Source of the DNA: Agaricus subrufescens | Lineage: Eukaryota > Basidiomycota > Agaricomycetes > Agaricales > Agaricaceae | Assembly (NCBI GenBank): GCA_029945375.1 | Contig: CM057060.1 | Coordinates: 1 to 64,000 of the forward strand | Reading direction: 5' to 3' | Length of the DNA stretch: 64,000 nucleotides | Shown here: in pieces, positions 48,808 through 60,400 of the stretch | Layout: the number at the start of each line of letters is the position of its first letter | Numbering within the stretch: the first letter of the stretch is position 1 | The notes under the pieces: generated by a model | The model's input: only the letters and a program-made list of their open reading frames with translations | What the model was told of the DNA's origin: nothing | Database searches by the model: none | Made by a program: the position numbers and the translations under genes

Positions 48808-49111
48808 CAGAGGATGGCTAAAATGCAGGGATAATTAAAATGCTAGTAATACTAGACTCTTATATATTCTTGGATCAAAATTTTTGATATTGGGGAAATT
48901 GTTGACTATTGTTTATTTGATTCTAGAACTTTCTATACAATTTATTTCTAATATTAGATTTAGACTCAGCAAATTTTGGGGCAACTATTTGTGTTTGTTT
49001 AGATTAATTAATAAAACTTGCTAAATATAGCAATCAATTTTCACTGTCTACATATATATTAAACTCTAAGTGACTATTGTTCCTCACCCCTCTCTTTATT
49101 CCTTTATCTCA
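48808..49111. promoter_or_regulatory. Bidirectional intergenic region between transposon genes 1 and 2
   Basis: AT-rich 304-bp region between divergent start codons. TATA-like words are present (TATATATTAAAC near 49,052-49,062 for the transposase; TATATATTCTTGG near 48,862 in the other direction). The only control region available to either gene, so probably a shared promoter. Confidence 0.45.
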
Positions 49112-52100
49112 ATGTCTAAAAAAGGCCAATCACAAAAGCGTCACAACAAAAACCCTCCCAATCCTATCCAAATAACATTGGATACACCACCCAACTCTCC
49201 ACCTACTTTAACTCTTGATAACTTTGATAAATCTCCAGATTTATCTTTATCTTTTACACCTCAAAAAAAACAAAAAACAGGACATTCAACAAGATCTAAA
49301 GAAGCATTGTTTATCAAAGATCCTGCTCCAGCTATAAATTCTATCCCTTTTGAATTTTCTTCAACAGATACTTTTTTTTCTGAGCCATTAAACAGTGGCT
49401 CTCCACTAACTACTGCTGTAGTAGAAGAGTCTACTGAATTTTCAGAAGTTTCTTCCAGTGGATTTTTGGATCCATTTTTAGATTGTTCTTCCATATCACT
49501 GGCAACAGACTTTTATCATGAATTTGTTGAAGCTGTGCTTGTTAATGCAATGCCATTTTATCCTATAAGTAAGGATGTTTTTGTAATACAAGGATGGGAT
49601 ACAAAAAATGGATCATCTACAGTAAGATTTATACTGTAACTAATTTATAAAATCCAGTTAACTAATACAATTAATGCAGGGCAAATGGCATCATTTACAA
49701 ATTGATAGAGCATCATTAACTTCAGAACCTGTTTGTTACTGCACTGCAGCAACAACAAATTTCAAATGTGTTCATCAAAGGTTTTTAAAAGAATATGGTG
49801 AAGGCATATTTGAAAACAGCCCAGGTAAATGATAGTCTTATTAATGTTCTTATTATCTAACTATTTTACTATAGAAAAGCTTGAACTTGTTTCAATTTTT
49901 TCAAAGGAATTGATTGATGCAGAACACACAACATTGTTCTCTGTTGGATCTAGTCAACTTCCTTCACTTGTGAAAGCTAGAGCAGTAATCACATTAGTTG
50001 GCTCAGACATCCACTCCAGTTCGTGGCAATGTTCCAAAGATGGAACAAATAATCCTTTCTGCCCTCATATTAAAACAGTCAAGAAATACTTGGGAGAATC
50101 TTCTGAAAACTTGGCACTAGATATGAATCATGGATTATCAGGTAAACTTAATTATGTTATAAAAACTCAAAGCTAATAATACTTATAGTTTCAATTTCTA
50201 TGCCTAATATCAAGATTATGCATTCTGTATCCTATATCTCAATACCCCCACCAACCTGGGCAAGAATTTCTACAGACAAGATTTACAAGATTGTTCCACC
50301 AGTTCTAGCCTTTGATGGACCACTTTTATTATCTCCATCATCTCAGTGTTCTTGTGGACAGCAATTCCAGCCAAACTACAACATTTACACCAAACCTTGC
50401 ATTATCTATACTCTTACCAAGTCAATCCACACCCAAATTCAACTGCAACATTGCACACATTGTCAATCATCCCGGTACAAAGCCATTGGTCCTGACTGCA
50501 GTGATTTGGGAATATTCAATCTCAATAACCATGCCTTGTTCACCCATGATCTCTTAGAAGAGTACACTGCAGCATATGTATCTTCTGAAACTCCATTTAC
50601 TGCCTGGATCAAGACAGTATCAATTAGATATCAGAGATACCACTCTGATTCTCCTTTTGTGGATGAAAAAATTTTCAGAGCAGCCTGGTTTAGCTATGCT
50701 GGCCTACTTACTCTTGAAAATGACTTTCAATGTCCTGAATGTGGAATAGCTCCAGAAACAGTCATATGGGATGGTGTTACTGTGGGTTTCAACCAGAAAC
50801 ATTTACATTCATCACTTTACCCCCCAACCACTATCCACCAAAACTCTATCATCAGAAGCTGTTCTTACTACCGCCATCAAACTGTTATTTCATCACCAGA
50901 AATCCGGAAACTAATGGCAAACATCTTCTCTGGACCACTTAATAGTGGATCAGTCACTACTTCAAAAGGAAAATCAAAAGAATGGGAGGGAGAGTCTACA
51001 GATGATGAAGATATACAAGACCAAACCAAACAGACACAAGATATGATAGCTAGAATCAAGCAAATACCTCTGTTACAAGAAATGCTTGAAATACAAGAAC
51101 CAATTCTGCATTCTTTTTTTGAGAAATACTGCTCTCCATCAGCTTTATTACTCAAGAAAAAATGCCCCTCTGAAGTTATAGCATTTTTTAAACAAGTAAG
51201 TTGCATATATAATTGTTTAATACTAGACTTAAAAAAGATTAGATTAGTAGCTCAGATTCTATTCTTCAAGTCATCAACAGACCTGCACTACACCAACTCA
51301 AAGCATTTGTGGCATCTCCATCACCAACTACACTCAATTATCTTGCTTGCATTCCATGTCTATATTGGTTATTGAAAATGGAACAACAAGCTAATTTACC
51401 TTTCTGGGATTCATCAACATTGGCACTTTGTACACAATTAATCAAGAAAACAGAAGATGTCACAAAGCAAATGATTACATATGAAAGCCCTGCTTGTGAC
51501 CCAGCTGCACCCAATGCTGATGGTGGGTGGAAAAAGGTAGATATCAAATACCTGTTCAATAAATTAATATACTAAGACTATTTTTAGAGTGGAACAAAAT
51601 ATAGTATGCCCCAGATCAGGCATAGGCCTACATATCCTGGACTCAGGTATGAAAATATCAAGGAACCCAAGAAAAGAGGAGGGCAGTGTAACAAATACTA
51701 CCATGAATATGGTCAAAACCAACTAACAGGTGGGCTTATGTGTGCATGGTGTCCACATAGTATATGCTATGGATATCATTGCATTCCTTCAAGTGAAGGA
51801 AGAAATGATGTTTTCTCAGCTATGGTCACTAGATGGCCTAAAGCTCCAAAATATGTCATTTATGATTTTGCTTGTCAACTTGGTCCATATTGTAGGACCA
51901 GGGAACCAGAGTTTTTCTCTGATACAGTTTTTCTCATTGATAATTTTCATTCACAAGGTCATAGCAAATGTAGCAAGGCCTTTTTCATGTCTACATATGC
52001 TGAAAGTCAACCTTTATTAGCTAGGGTTAACTCTAGTGCAGCTGAATGTGGAAATGGTGGACTGGCAAAAATTAGAAAGTCTATCAGATATATGGGGCAG

Positions 52101-52175
52101 GAAAGGGCTATATTATATACTAGTGTTTTTCTTTCATTATGGAACCGCAGTAAAATTCAAAAAATGGTAAAATAG
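49112..52175 (+). CDS. KDZ (Kyakuja-Dileera-Zisupton) transposase with CxC-type cysteine clusters
   Basis: Six exons: 49,112-49,621, 49,680-49,824, 49,875-50,141, 50,189-51,195, 51,243-51,536 and 51,588-52,166 or on to the stop at 52,175; 934 codons, every junction in frame. Order: basic Pro/Ser-rich N-terminus; KWHHLQIDRASLTSEPVCYC and CVHQRFLKEYG; SSSWQCSKDG with CPHI; QCSCGQQF, CTHCQSS and CPECG (zinc-chelating CxC-type clusters); then the RNase H-like core. Candidate catalytic acids: D at about residue 501 (VIWDGVTVGF), D at about 859 (LIDNFHSQGH) and E at about 894 (SSAAECGNGG). HCIPSSEGRNDVFSA and YDFACQLGPYCRTREPEFF are typical of the family. No stop or lost motif seen, so possibly active. 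An alternative last exon at 52,213-52,227 would add a few residues. Confidence 0.9.
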
Positions 52176-52264
52176 TACTTTGATTGGTTTATATGTATCT
52201 ATTGTTTAATAGTTGACAAAACCTTGAACATTTTGAATTGAGAGTACCACAGAGTAAAAATTAG

Positions 52265-55122
52265 CTACATAACATCATCAAAAGACAAATTAAAAGTTTG
52301 ATCTGTATCAGAAGGCTCCATCCAACATCCAACCCAATATCCCCAAACCCTGCCAGCAATAGTATGAGGTGGGGGATAACTATTTGTAACCAAAAAAGAA
52401 GATGAGGGATGTTTCCGATGAAGTGCCAAAGCACAACTTGGATTTTTGCAATATAAAGACATTGGTTGCAGATCTGTAAAATATTTGAGTACAGACATAG
52501 ATGACTAATAATATTGAATATACCTTTATGTACACCTGGTATCTTTTCTGAAGGATTTTGAGCAGGGAAAACTTCCTTGACAGACCAGGGTAAAAATGCT
52601 CCACAATTAGGACAACAAGTTGGAGCAGGAGCACCACAAGGGCTATAAAGGGCATTGACCCAACGTAATAAGCAAAACCCATTGTCACCCCTCCTAGACA
52701 TCATAATTCCATCAATACTTGCACCTAACTCATATTGTGCTTCTAAAAGATTGGGGAAGACTGATGGCTTTTGGTTGATATAAACTGTGGTCACAAAATT
52801 CATCAGAAATGTGTGAACAGATGTTGGATGAAAGTCTTTTTTGACAAAGGCAGTTGTAAGCCAAAATTTGCTTCAAAATCAAAGTTAGACAGGAGAATAA
52901 CAAATTAAAAAATACTCACTCCTTTGTAAAACTGTGAATACGTGCAAGAAGCTCTCTTTGTACAAAAGGACCTTCACAGCACAAAAGAAAGAGACTAGCT
53001 CTAAGATCAGTTGTTATGATTTCAATGAATCTCTTGGGAAAGAGAAAAGTGAAAAACTGAGACAAATTATTAGTATATCAGAATTTTACTTTGAATTAGA
53101 TTATACTTCACATTTTCAATATCAAAAGCAGATCGGTCTTCATTTTCATCTCTTCCTGTGCCTTTAACCCAGAGGTCACCATCAGGTGTTGAATGAGTAG
53201 TTATGAAAATCAAAAAACGATCAAATCTAATTTTGATTAGAGTTAGATTTATACTAGGAATAAATCTACTCACTGTTCAAAATCTGGAAGAAGCTTTTTC
53301 ATATTTTTCCAATGAATTAACTGTCCCTTTTTATCTGTGTCATCATCAAATTCAACAATAAAATGTTGAACTTTGCTAGTAGGGGTATTGAGGAAATAAT
53401 GTTTGAGATGGAGATAGATGAGGGATGCCACAGTAGACTCTGTGTCAAAACCTTTGAGCACAAAGCTTATCAAACAAAGGGTGCCAGGACATATTTCTGG
53501 TAGTCTGCTTCTAGAAACTAGAGAGGACTTTATGAATACTACTTCAGCAGAGTTTGTGAAAGGCTAAAATTATAGTTAGATCAATTTCAAAGTAATAGTT
53601 CTGTGTGTACTGACAACATAGGGAGTGACTGTTCCCATTCTTGTATCATTCTCTTTCCAACAATATGGACAGGTAAATTTGCCAAGATTAGGCTGTGTTG
53701 CAATGTCACCAAGGCATTTGTAACAAACAGCCCGGTGACATTGGCAGAGATATAAGTCTCCTCCATTAAGACAACATGAACACCACTAAGAAATCATTAG
53801 ACAGATATAAATTGAACATGGAAATAATAATCACAGAACTAGCTTGAGACTCATCAATTTCCTGGCAGACCATCAGAAAAGAGTGCTAGTATATTCAAGA
53901 AATTACTCATTTACATCATCTTCATGCTCTGAGCTATCAATGTCCATCAAGTCATCATCCCCTCCCAAACCAAGATCAGCAAGAGAAGACTTGCTAGCTT
54001 CACCACCTGCCACATAGCTAACACCAGCCCTATGATGCAACCTACGTTTTCTAGCCCCATATGATTTCTTCTTCAAGCCCTTATCTCTAACATCATGCTC
54101 CTTTTCTTTTACAGCTTTCTTCCACTCAACCCTAACTGTAGCATCCCACTTGAACTGACCACGACGATTAAGAAGTTTAGGAGGAAGATTGGGAATAGTA
54201 GATTGCCCTTACAAAAATATAAGTATAAGAATGTGTTATATAGATTTGAACTTACTGATTACCCTTCCACCAGGAACTTGACCACCACTAGATGCTGATA
54301 AAAGTATAAGAAAGTGTTACACAAAAATGAAACTTTTACTTACTATCTTGAACTTCAGTAGTAGTGGTACTAGTAGTACCACCAGAAACCTGACCACTAA
54401 CAGAAGCTTATAATATTATAAGAAGATGTTATACAACAAATAGAAATTGTACTTACCATCTTGAACTTGAGTACTAATGGCACTAGTAGTACCACTAGAA
54501 ACCTGGCCACTGACAGGAGCTTATAATATTATAAGAAGATGCTATACAACAAAAGGAAATCATACTTACAATCTTGAACCTGAGTAGTAGTGGTACTAGT
54601 AGTACCACTAGAAACCTGACCACTAATAGGAGCTTATGATGTTATAAGAAAATGTTATACAACAAATGGAAATCATACTTACTATCTTGAACTGGGGTAG
54701 TAGTGGTACTAGTAGTACCAGGTTCTTATAAGAATATCAAGATAAGCTATACTTGTTATTATGAAATACTCACCAACTTCACTAACACTTTCTTGTTGCT
54801 CCATTCTACCCTCTATAATACTGGTAAAAATAGAGAACTAAGATATGAAAAATTACTTACTAGACTTGCGACGTGGTTTGCGACCTCTACCCTTACCCTT
54901 ACCTCCATGGTTATGAGTTGCAGCAGCCTGCTGACCATCAATGGCAGTGGCTAAGGAGTTAGTGAAAGTTTGGTTCCTAGCCAGATTTCCCCTAACCCTA
55001 GAGGAGTGAGTAGGGGCAGGAGAGACAGCAGAGGCAGGAGCAGGAGTAGCAGGGGGGACAGAGAGCCTCTGAGGGGTAGAGGAGGTGTGGACAGGAATGG
55101 TGACAGAGGAAGGTTGAGACAT
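52265..55122 (-). CDS. Zinc-finger protein with a CHAT/caspase-like domain (transposon gene 3)
   Basis: About 15 exons, roughly 700 residues. The start at 55,122 (MSQPSSVTIPVH) opens a Pro/Ser-rich basic region (KGKGRGRKPRRKS). A run of duplicated mini-exons follows (54,338-54,730, SGQVSSGTTSTTTT type). Next comes a basic then acidic linker (RGQFKWDATVRVEWKKAVKE ... DDDLMDIDSSEHEDD) and a PHD/RING-like finger, WCSCCLNGGDLYLCQCHRAV with CYKCLGD and CPYCW (about 53,655-53,790). The C-terminal domain runs FVLKGFDTESTVASLIYLHL, FLIFITTHSTPDGDLWV (His near 53,193), SLFLLCCEGP (Cys near 52,978), FWLTTAFVKKDFHPTSVHTF and LLEAQYELG, then two more Cys pairs (CCPNCGAFLPW; YCKNPSC). The His...Cys order resembles CHAT/caspase proteases (inference). 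I believe related hypothetical proteins are common in Agaricomycetes. Converges with the transposase; stops about 90 bp apart. Confidence 0.75.
54338..54790 (-). repeat. 113-bp tandem duplication of an exon plus its intron
   Basis: The splice-donor word ACTTAC(C/T/A)ATCTTGAAC recurs at 54,338, 54,451, 54,564 and 54,677, exactly 113 bp apart. Each unit holds one intron and one exon encoding about 21 residues of the form (T/S/A)-P-x-S-G-Q-V-S-S-G-T-T-S-x-x-x-T-x-V-Q-D. All exons are phase 1 at both ends, so copies can be gained or lost without a frameshift. A fourth, shorter exon (EPGTTSTTTTPVQD) and a fifth (SSGGQVPGGRVI) are diverged relatives. Confidence 0.88.
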
Positions 55123-55228
55123 GGTGGGCAGAAGCAAGAAAGAATGATGGGTGTTCAAAAGTTTTTCATCTTATATATGGTCAGATCTGTAAAATCACAT
55201 GAGCAAACATGTTTGGATTACCTGGGTC

Positions 55229-55350
55229 CTCATAAAATGAAATTGACTAAGTTTTTACCCTTATAAAATCAAACTGACAGAGTTTCCCCTTATAAAATCA
55301 AACTGACAGAGTTTCCCCTTATAAAATCAGACTGACAGGGTTTCCCCTCT
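55229..55350. repeat. 29-30 bp tandem repeat upstream of transposon gene 3
   Basis: About four copies of a unit reading TTATAAAATCAAACTGACAG plus AGTTTCCCC, the first diverged. Lies about 110-230 bp upstream of the gene 3 start codon, so it may be part of its promoter. Confidence 0.8.
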
Positions 55351-56330
55351 ATTCATGATAATATATATGCATTGTTACATGAGGATTGCAAGTTAAAAAT
55401 TGAAAACACTACACTAAAAAAAAGTTACATGGCATGAAACAGGCGGGCCCTCCTGTCTCAGGTCATATAACTACATATAAGAAGAATACAATGTAAGTAA
55501 CAAACAAGTACATATGATATACAAATGACTGAGTAACAATAAATAGTAAGTACAACTTAATACATTCACAGAGAGGATACTTACAAAGTAAGACAAAACA
55601 TAGCAGATCATCTTGCAGTAAAATACGCCCACCTACAAGCATATTGAGTATGGGTCAAAAGTAAATCAGACATGTACCTTATATAGCCGTGACACAATAA
55701 TGACAGAGAATGACATAGTCTAGCATAGAAGGTTGGGCATTACTAAGTATATCATACAAGAGGTAGCACTCACCGAAAAGATGCAGCATACAAATGATAC
55801 AGATGGTGGGAAAAGTAGAGTGGCACATGCGAGGAATAAGATCTGTCAAGTATACATCATGAGTAAAGCAATAGAATCAACCTGGATCACAGAAGGCAGA
55901 CTCACACAGTGTAGAGGTACAACAAGGCATAAGTAATGCTGAGTGAGTCAAATGCTACGAAGATACTTTATGACACATGGTCAGTAATGGAGTTCACAAA
56001 TGTAAGGGGTGCCACTGACAACACCAGTTCACTGAGCAAGGCAGTATATAATCCCAAGAGCATAGCAAAGGGAGACAAGAACCTGTAACGCGTGAGTAAG
56101 ACAAACACATGTAGATCAATGACAAACCTCAAAAGATAGAGGGACACCAAAACGTTGGTGTAGAGTGTGTCCATGATGACACCAGATGCTTTATATGAGG
56201 ATGAGATGAGATCCACACACACAAATAATAGAATGAGTACCGACATGAACACAAGGACATGGTATTCTATCAGTGGCGGATATCTCCATGAACACAAAGG
56301 AGAATGCCAAATAGATGAACAAAATCAAAC
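55351..56330. other. Transposon interior without recognised genes
   Basis: About 1 kb of AT-rich sequence with short open frames only. I see no protein motif, no RNA gene and no clear repeat. Confidence 0.5.
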
Positions 56331-56336
56331 ACTGAA

Positions 56337-56645
56337 CAAACACTAAAAAACTACAAATGAGTGAGAGATGCAAGTAAGGCGCACACAGTAGCATAAAGGA
56401 TAGCCTACCAAAGTCGCAACACATCATGGCAATATGGGGTAAGAGAGTGAGGGGAGGAGGGTGTGTGACGGATAAGACGAAAGCAGAGACCGAACAAACA
56501 CTAAAAAACTACAATGAGTGAGAGAGATGCAAGTATAGTGCACGTGGTAGTGTTAAGAATGGCCTACCAAAGTCCCAACATGTTCCTTCAACACACTGCA
56601 ATACTGGAGCAAGAGAGTGAAGAGAGGGCATGTGATGGATAGGCG
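56337..56645. repeat. Two-copy direct repeat of about 157 bp
   Basis: CAAACACTAAAAAACTAC opens copies at about 56,337 and 56,494. Both contain GTGAGAGA(GA)TGCAAGTA, GCCTACCAAAGTC and AGAGAGTGA; the copies differ by substitutions and small indels. Confidence 0.8.
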
Positions 56646-56756
56646 GGGAGGATATCAATACCTACAGGAAAAAAGGAAGTCTACAACCGGGTAGACCATG
56701 ACAGACCAGTAAATTTCTGAGAGATTGAGTGGGGATACAGGATAGCATCAATGAAA

Positions 56757-56928
56757 ACGCACAGGTAAAGCAATAACAAACACAGAAAAAGCGATAGCGC
56801 ACACAGGTAAACTGACAGCGCACACAGGTAAAGTGATAGCGCACAGGTAAACTGACAGCGCACACATGAAAAGCGATAGCGCACACGTGAAAAGTGATAG
56901 CGCACACAGGTAAAGCGATAGACATTAA
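56757..56928. repeat. About 20-bp minisatellite (TGATAGCGCACACAGGTAAA type)
   Basis: Roughly eight or nine tandem units alternating GCGATAGCGCACACAGGTAA and CTGACAGCGCACACAGGTAA types, with variants ATGAAAA and GTGAAAA. No coding role likely. Confidence 0.85.
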
Positions 56929-56943
56929 AAGACTATGTCTGTG

Positions 56944-57879
56944 TTAGATAGTTGCAATAAACGGTGTGGGATAGAACAAACGATGGCGCACCAAGTCTCC
57001 AAGAAGTTCCTCCATCGCGAGAGCATGACAAAGCAGAAATGGTGGGAGACTCGAGAATCGTAAGCGCTTCTGCGAACTCCTCACGATCCCTCCGCCAAAG
57101 CGAGAGGCACGGTCAGCGCACGTTGACGCAGCCCATGGTGAGGACATCCCCACGCTCACACCACAGCTGGCACAGAGGTCAAGCGGGTCTGTGAGCAGTC
57201 GGAGAGGCTGAAGAACCTCGGCCAAACAGGCCAAGGGTGTTCCAATCGCACCCAATCTACGAAGTCGACATGCCTTTTCCAAGCCTCATTGCGGGGGCGC
57301 CTAACCGCAACTCGACCGTACTCAGTCGAAACGACGACAAGAAGGGGGATAGAACTGCGAACGATCTGAGGGAAGAGGAATGAAAGGCGAGGAAAAGGCC
57401 TACTCGACGATGCACTGTTCTATTTATTGCGTGCGGGGAGCGCCATTGATAACAGCACGGATCATTTCATTGCCCTGCAATCGCTGTAAAGTTGAGGCAG
57501 GGTCGTGGCAGGGACCCATTGCAGCTGTCAGCGTCCCGCACGCCAAGCCAGGGAAGTGAGCGCGATATGGACGACAACACAAAATCATAACACTCACTCT
57601 GTTCGCAACTTTCTTCACTCGCAGAGCATCATCCATGTGGTCCTCGAACACTCGAAACCACCCAGGTATCAACCGTCCCAGCATGCGATAAGCGAACGCT
57701 GTGAACGGATAGTCGCCAGACACCATCAAGGCTTTAGTACCCAAAAAGGCTAGCGGTGTTCGGCAGCAGTTGCCTTGCCGGCAGACTGTCCCGAACTCCA
57801 TTGACAGTTCAGGGTAGGGCCTGCGTGTGCTCGCGCAAAAACAATAACATCGACAGGATGCATTTCGATTTGAATTCAA
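56944..57879 (-). CDS. Uncertain GC-richer ORF pair, unrecognised
   Basis: Two consecutive minus-strand frames (151 codons, 57,879-57,424; 112 codons, 57,282-56,944) lie in a patch that is GC-richer than the four transposon genes. A GTGAGT...GACAG intron of about 73 nt is possible inside the first (after DALRVKKVANR). It would give LQWVPATTLPQLYSDC and an early stop. Peptides such as SGDYPFTAFAYRMLGRLIPG look protein-like, but no family is recognised. It may be captured host sequence or spurious. Confidence 0.25.
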
Positions 57880-58082
57880 AGCGACACTTATGAAGAACTA
57901 AAGCAGTAACAAACATATGAGCGGCCCGCATGAAGTTAAATCTCCCTCAAAGGCCACCATTATGAAGATTAGAGCGGTGACAACCTACTAACATTTTCAT
58001 TGAAAGAATGGAAGGCAGCCGAAGAAAATGCCTTTGTACCCGAATCAATGTGTCATTGTACCTTGTTACCCGGTGTGACAAT

Positions 58083-60010
58083 CAATGATGCTAAGCTTTG
58101 ACCTATACCAAAACAGTCGCCTACGTTTCGTTTCCCTTGCCCCTGATTGCGGCCATCGCAGCTCACGATGCCACGCCATCGTCAAGCCGTCACTGGACTT
58201 GGTCCGTGCACAGGCCAAACGCAACATCGCGGCCATGCGCACGGCTATCGCAGACAACATGCCATTATCATGTCATCATTTTGCCATTGATCAGGGCCAT
58301 TGCATCCTGGACGTCAAACCGATCCCGAAATGAAAGTCGTAAATGTACGTATTCATTGGTTTTTGCACTGAGCGCACACCCATCTTGAGACGCGATGCAC
58401 GACAAAGTCGCGCCGTGATCAGCGAGCATCTGATCACAGCAAGACCACGCCCATCGATCCACTCGGTCCATGTCGCAGGCCAAAAGCAAGATCGTAGCCA
58501 CGCGCACGGCTATCGCAGACACAATGCCATTATCACCTCACTTTGCCATCGATCAGGGCCGTTGCATCCCGAATGTCAAACCGATCCCGAAATGAAAGTC
58601 GTAAATGTACGTACTCATTTCTTGATTTTTGCACTGAGCGCACACCCATCTTGAGACGCGATGCACGACAAAGTCGCGCCGTGATCAGCGAGCATCTGAT
58701 CACAGCAAGACCACGCCCATCGATCCACTCGGTCCATGCGCAGGCCAAAAGCAAGATCGTAGCCACGCGCACGGCTATCGCAGACACAATGCCATTATCA
58801 TCTTATTTTGCCATCGATCAGGGCCGTTGCATCCCGAATGTCAAACCAATCCCGAAATGAAAGTCGTAAATGTACGTACTCATTTCTTGATTTTACCGGC
58901 GCACACCTGTGAGGCGATGCACGACAAAGAGTCGCGTGATCAGCGAGCATCTGATCACAGCAAGACCCGCCCATCGATCCACTCGGTCCCGTCGCAGGCC
59001 AAAAGCAAGATCGTAGCCACGCGCACGGCTATCGCAGACACAATGATTATCACCTCACTTTGCCATCGATCAGGGCCGTTGCATCCCGAATGTCAAACCA
59101 ATCCCGAAATGAAAGTCGTAAATGTACGTACTCATTTCTTGATTTTTGCACTGAGCGCACACCCATCTTGAGACGCGATGCACGACAAAGTCGTGCCGTG
59201 ATCAGCGAGCATCTAATCACAGCAAGACCACGCCCATCGACGTACTTGGTCCATGCGCGGGCCAAAAGCAAGACCGTAGCCATGCGCACGGCTATCGCAG
59301 ACACAATGCCATTATCATCTCATTTTGCCATCTATCAGGGCCGTTGCATCCCGAATGTCAACCAAATCCCGAGATGAAATTCGTAAGTGTACGTGATCAT
59401 TTCTTGATTTTCGCACCTCACTGACACGCATCTCGAGACACAATGCACGACAAGGTTGTTGCCGTGATCAGTGGGCATCTGATCACGGCAGGACCACGCC
59501 CATTGACGTACTTGGTCCATGAGCGGGCCAAAGCAAGATCGCGGCCATGCGCTGATTATAGGAGAAAAAAAAATCACGGCCATGCGTTGATTATAGGAAA
59601 AAAAAGATCGCGGACATGTGCAAGCTAAAATACAAGGCCGCTGCCACAACGGCCACGCCATTATTCTGCCATCATGCCATTAATCAGGGCTATTGCCTCC
59701 TGACTGTCAAAGCAATCCCGCAATGAAGAGTGTAAGTGTTTGCACTTCATTGACAGTCGTCTTGATGCACTACACATGACAAAACTGTGCCATGATCAGT
59801 AGGCATCTGATCACAGCCATTGCACCTCGCAATGTCAAGGCACTGTCATACCGTTACTGCACTCAGTCCATGTACAGGCTAAAATACAAGGTCATGGCTA
59901 TACCATTGATCAGGGCTGCGTCCCGAACATCAAAGTAATCCCATAATGAAGGCATTAAGTGTACATATCTATTTCTATTTCTTGATCCTCACACCTTGCT
60001 GACATGATAC
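58083..60010. repeat. Satellite-like tandem repeat, about 252-265 bp period
   Basis: AA(A/G)TGTACGT recurs at 58,341, 58,603, 58,868, 59,120 and about 59,385, spacings of 262, 265, 252 and 265. Each unit contains GCGCACACCCATCTTGAGAC, GTGATCAGCGAGCATCTGAT, CACGGCTATCGCAGACACAA and CATCGATCAGGGCCGTTGCA. The central copies are nearly identical; the first (from 58,083) and the copies after 59,400 are increasingly diverged. GC-richer than the flanking transposon genes. Open frames here are a by-product of the repeat. Confidence 0.88.
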
Positions 60011-60400
60011 ACAACAAAGTCATGTTGTAATCAGTGTACACAAAATCATAAAATACTTGAATATGATGCTTTTGTCAAAGTAGAACCCTTCAATGTTAAT
60101 TTAAGCCATATGGTTTCTGTAGAATAGTTTTACCACTGTCACACCACCATCCCTGCATGTCACAATCATGCTGTCAATCTTGTAGACATGCTGTAAGTCC
60201 TACTGTATATACCAAATTCCTGGGACTGCTAGCTTGCTTCTCTGGCTAAATTAATTTCCCAAGCACAGCTACTGATGCCATCCACAGTTTGCTCACATAG
60301 GGTATAATGAAATTGCTTAAATACCTGTTAGTCAGTAGAATTCAACTAACCCCTCAGTGCTATTTTACTTGCTCTTGGAAAAAAGCCTTGTCTACTCAAC
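60011..60400. other. Upstream region of transposon gene 4
   Basis: AT-rich sequence with no ORF of note. It includes a single degenerate palindrome word (CAGTAGAATTCAACT near 60,334) and TATA-like tracts. Presumably the promoter of the gene starting at 60,401. Confidence 0.4.

Noticed and set aside
58085..59377. Series of 60-115 codon ORFs on both strands
   Set aside because: They recur with the period of the satellite in several frames and on both strands, as expected of an open-frame repeat, not of genes.
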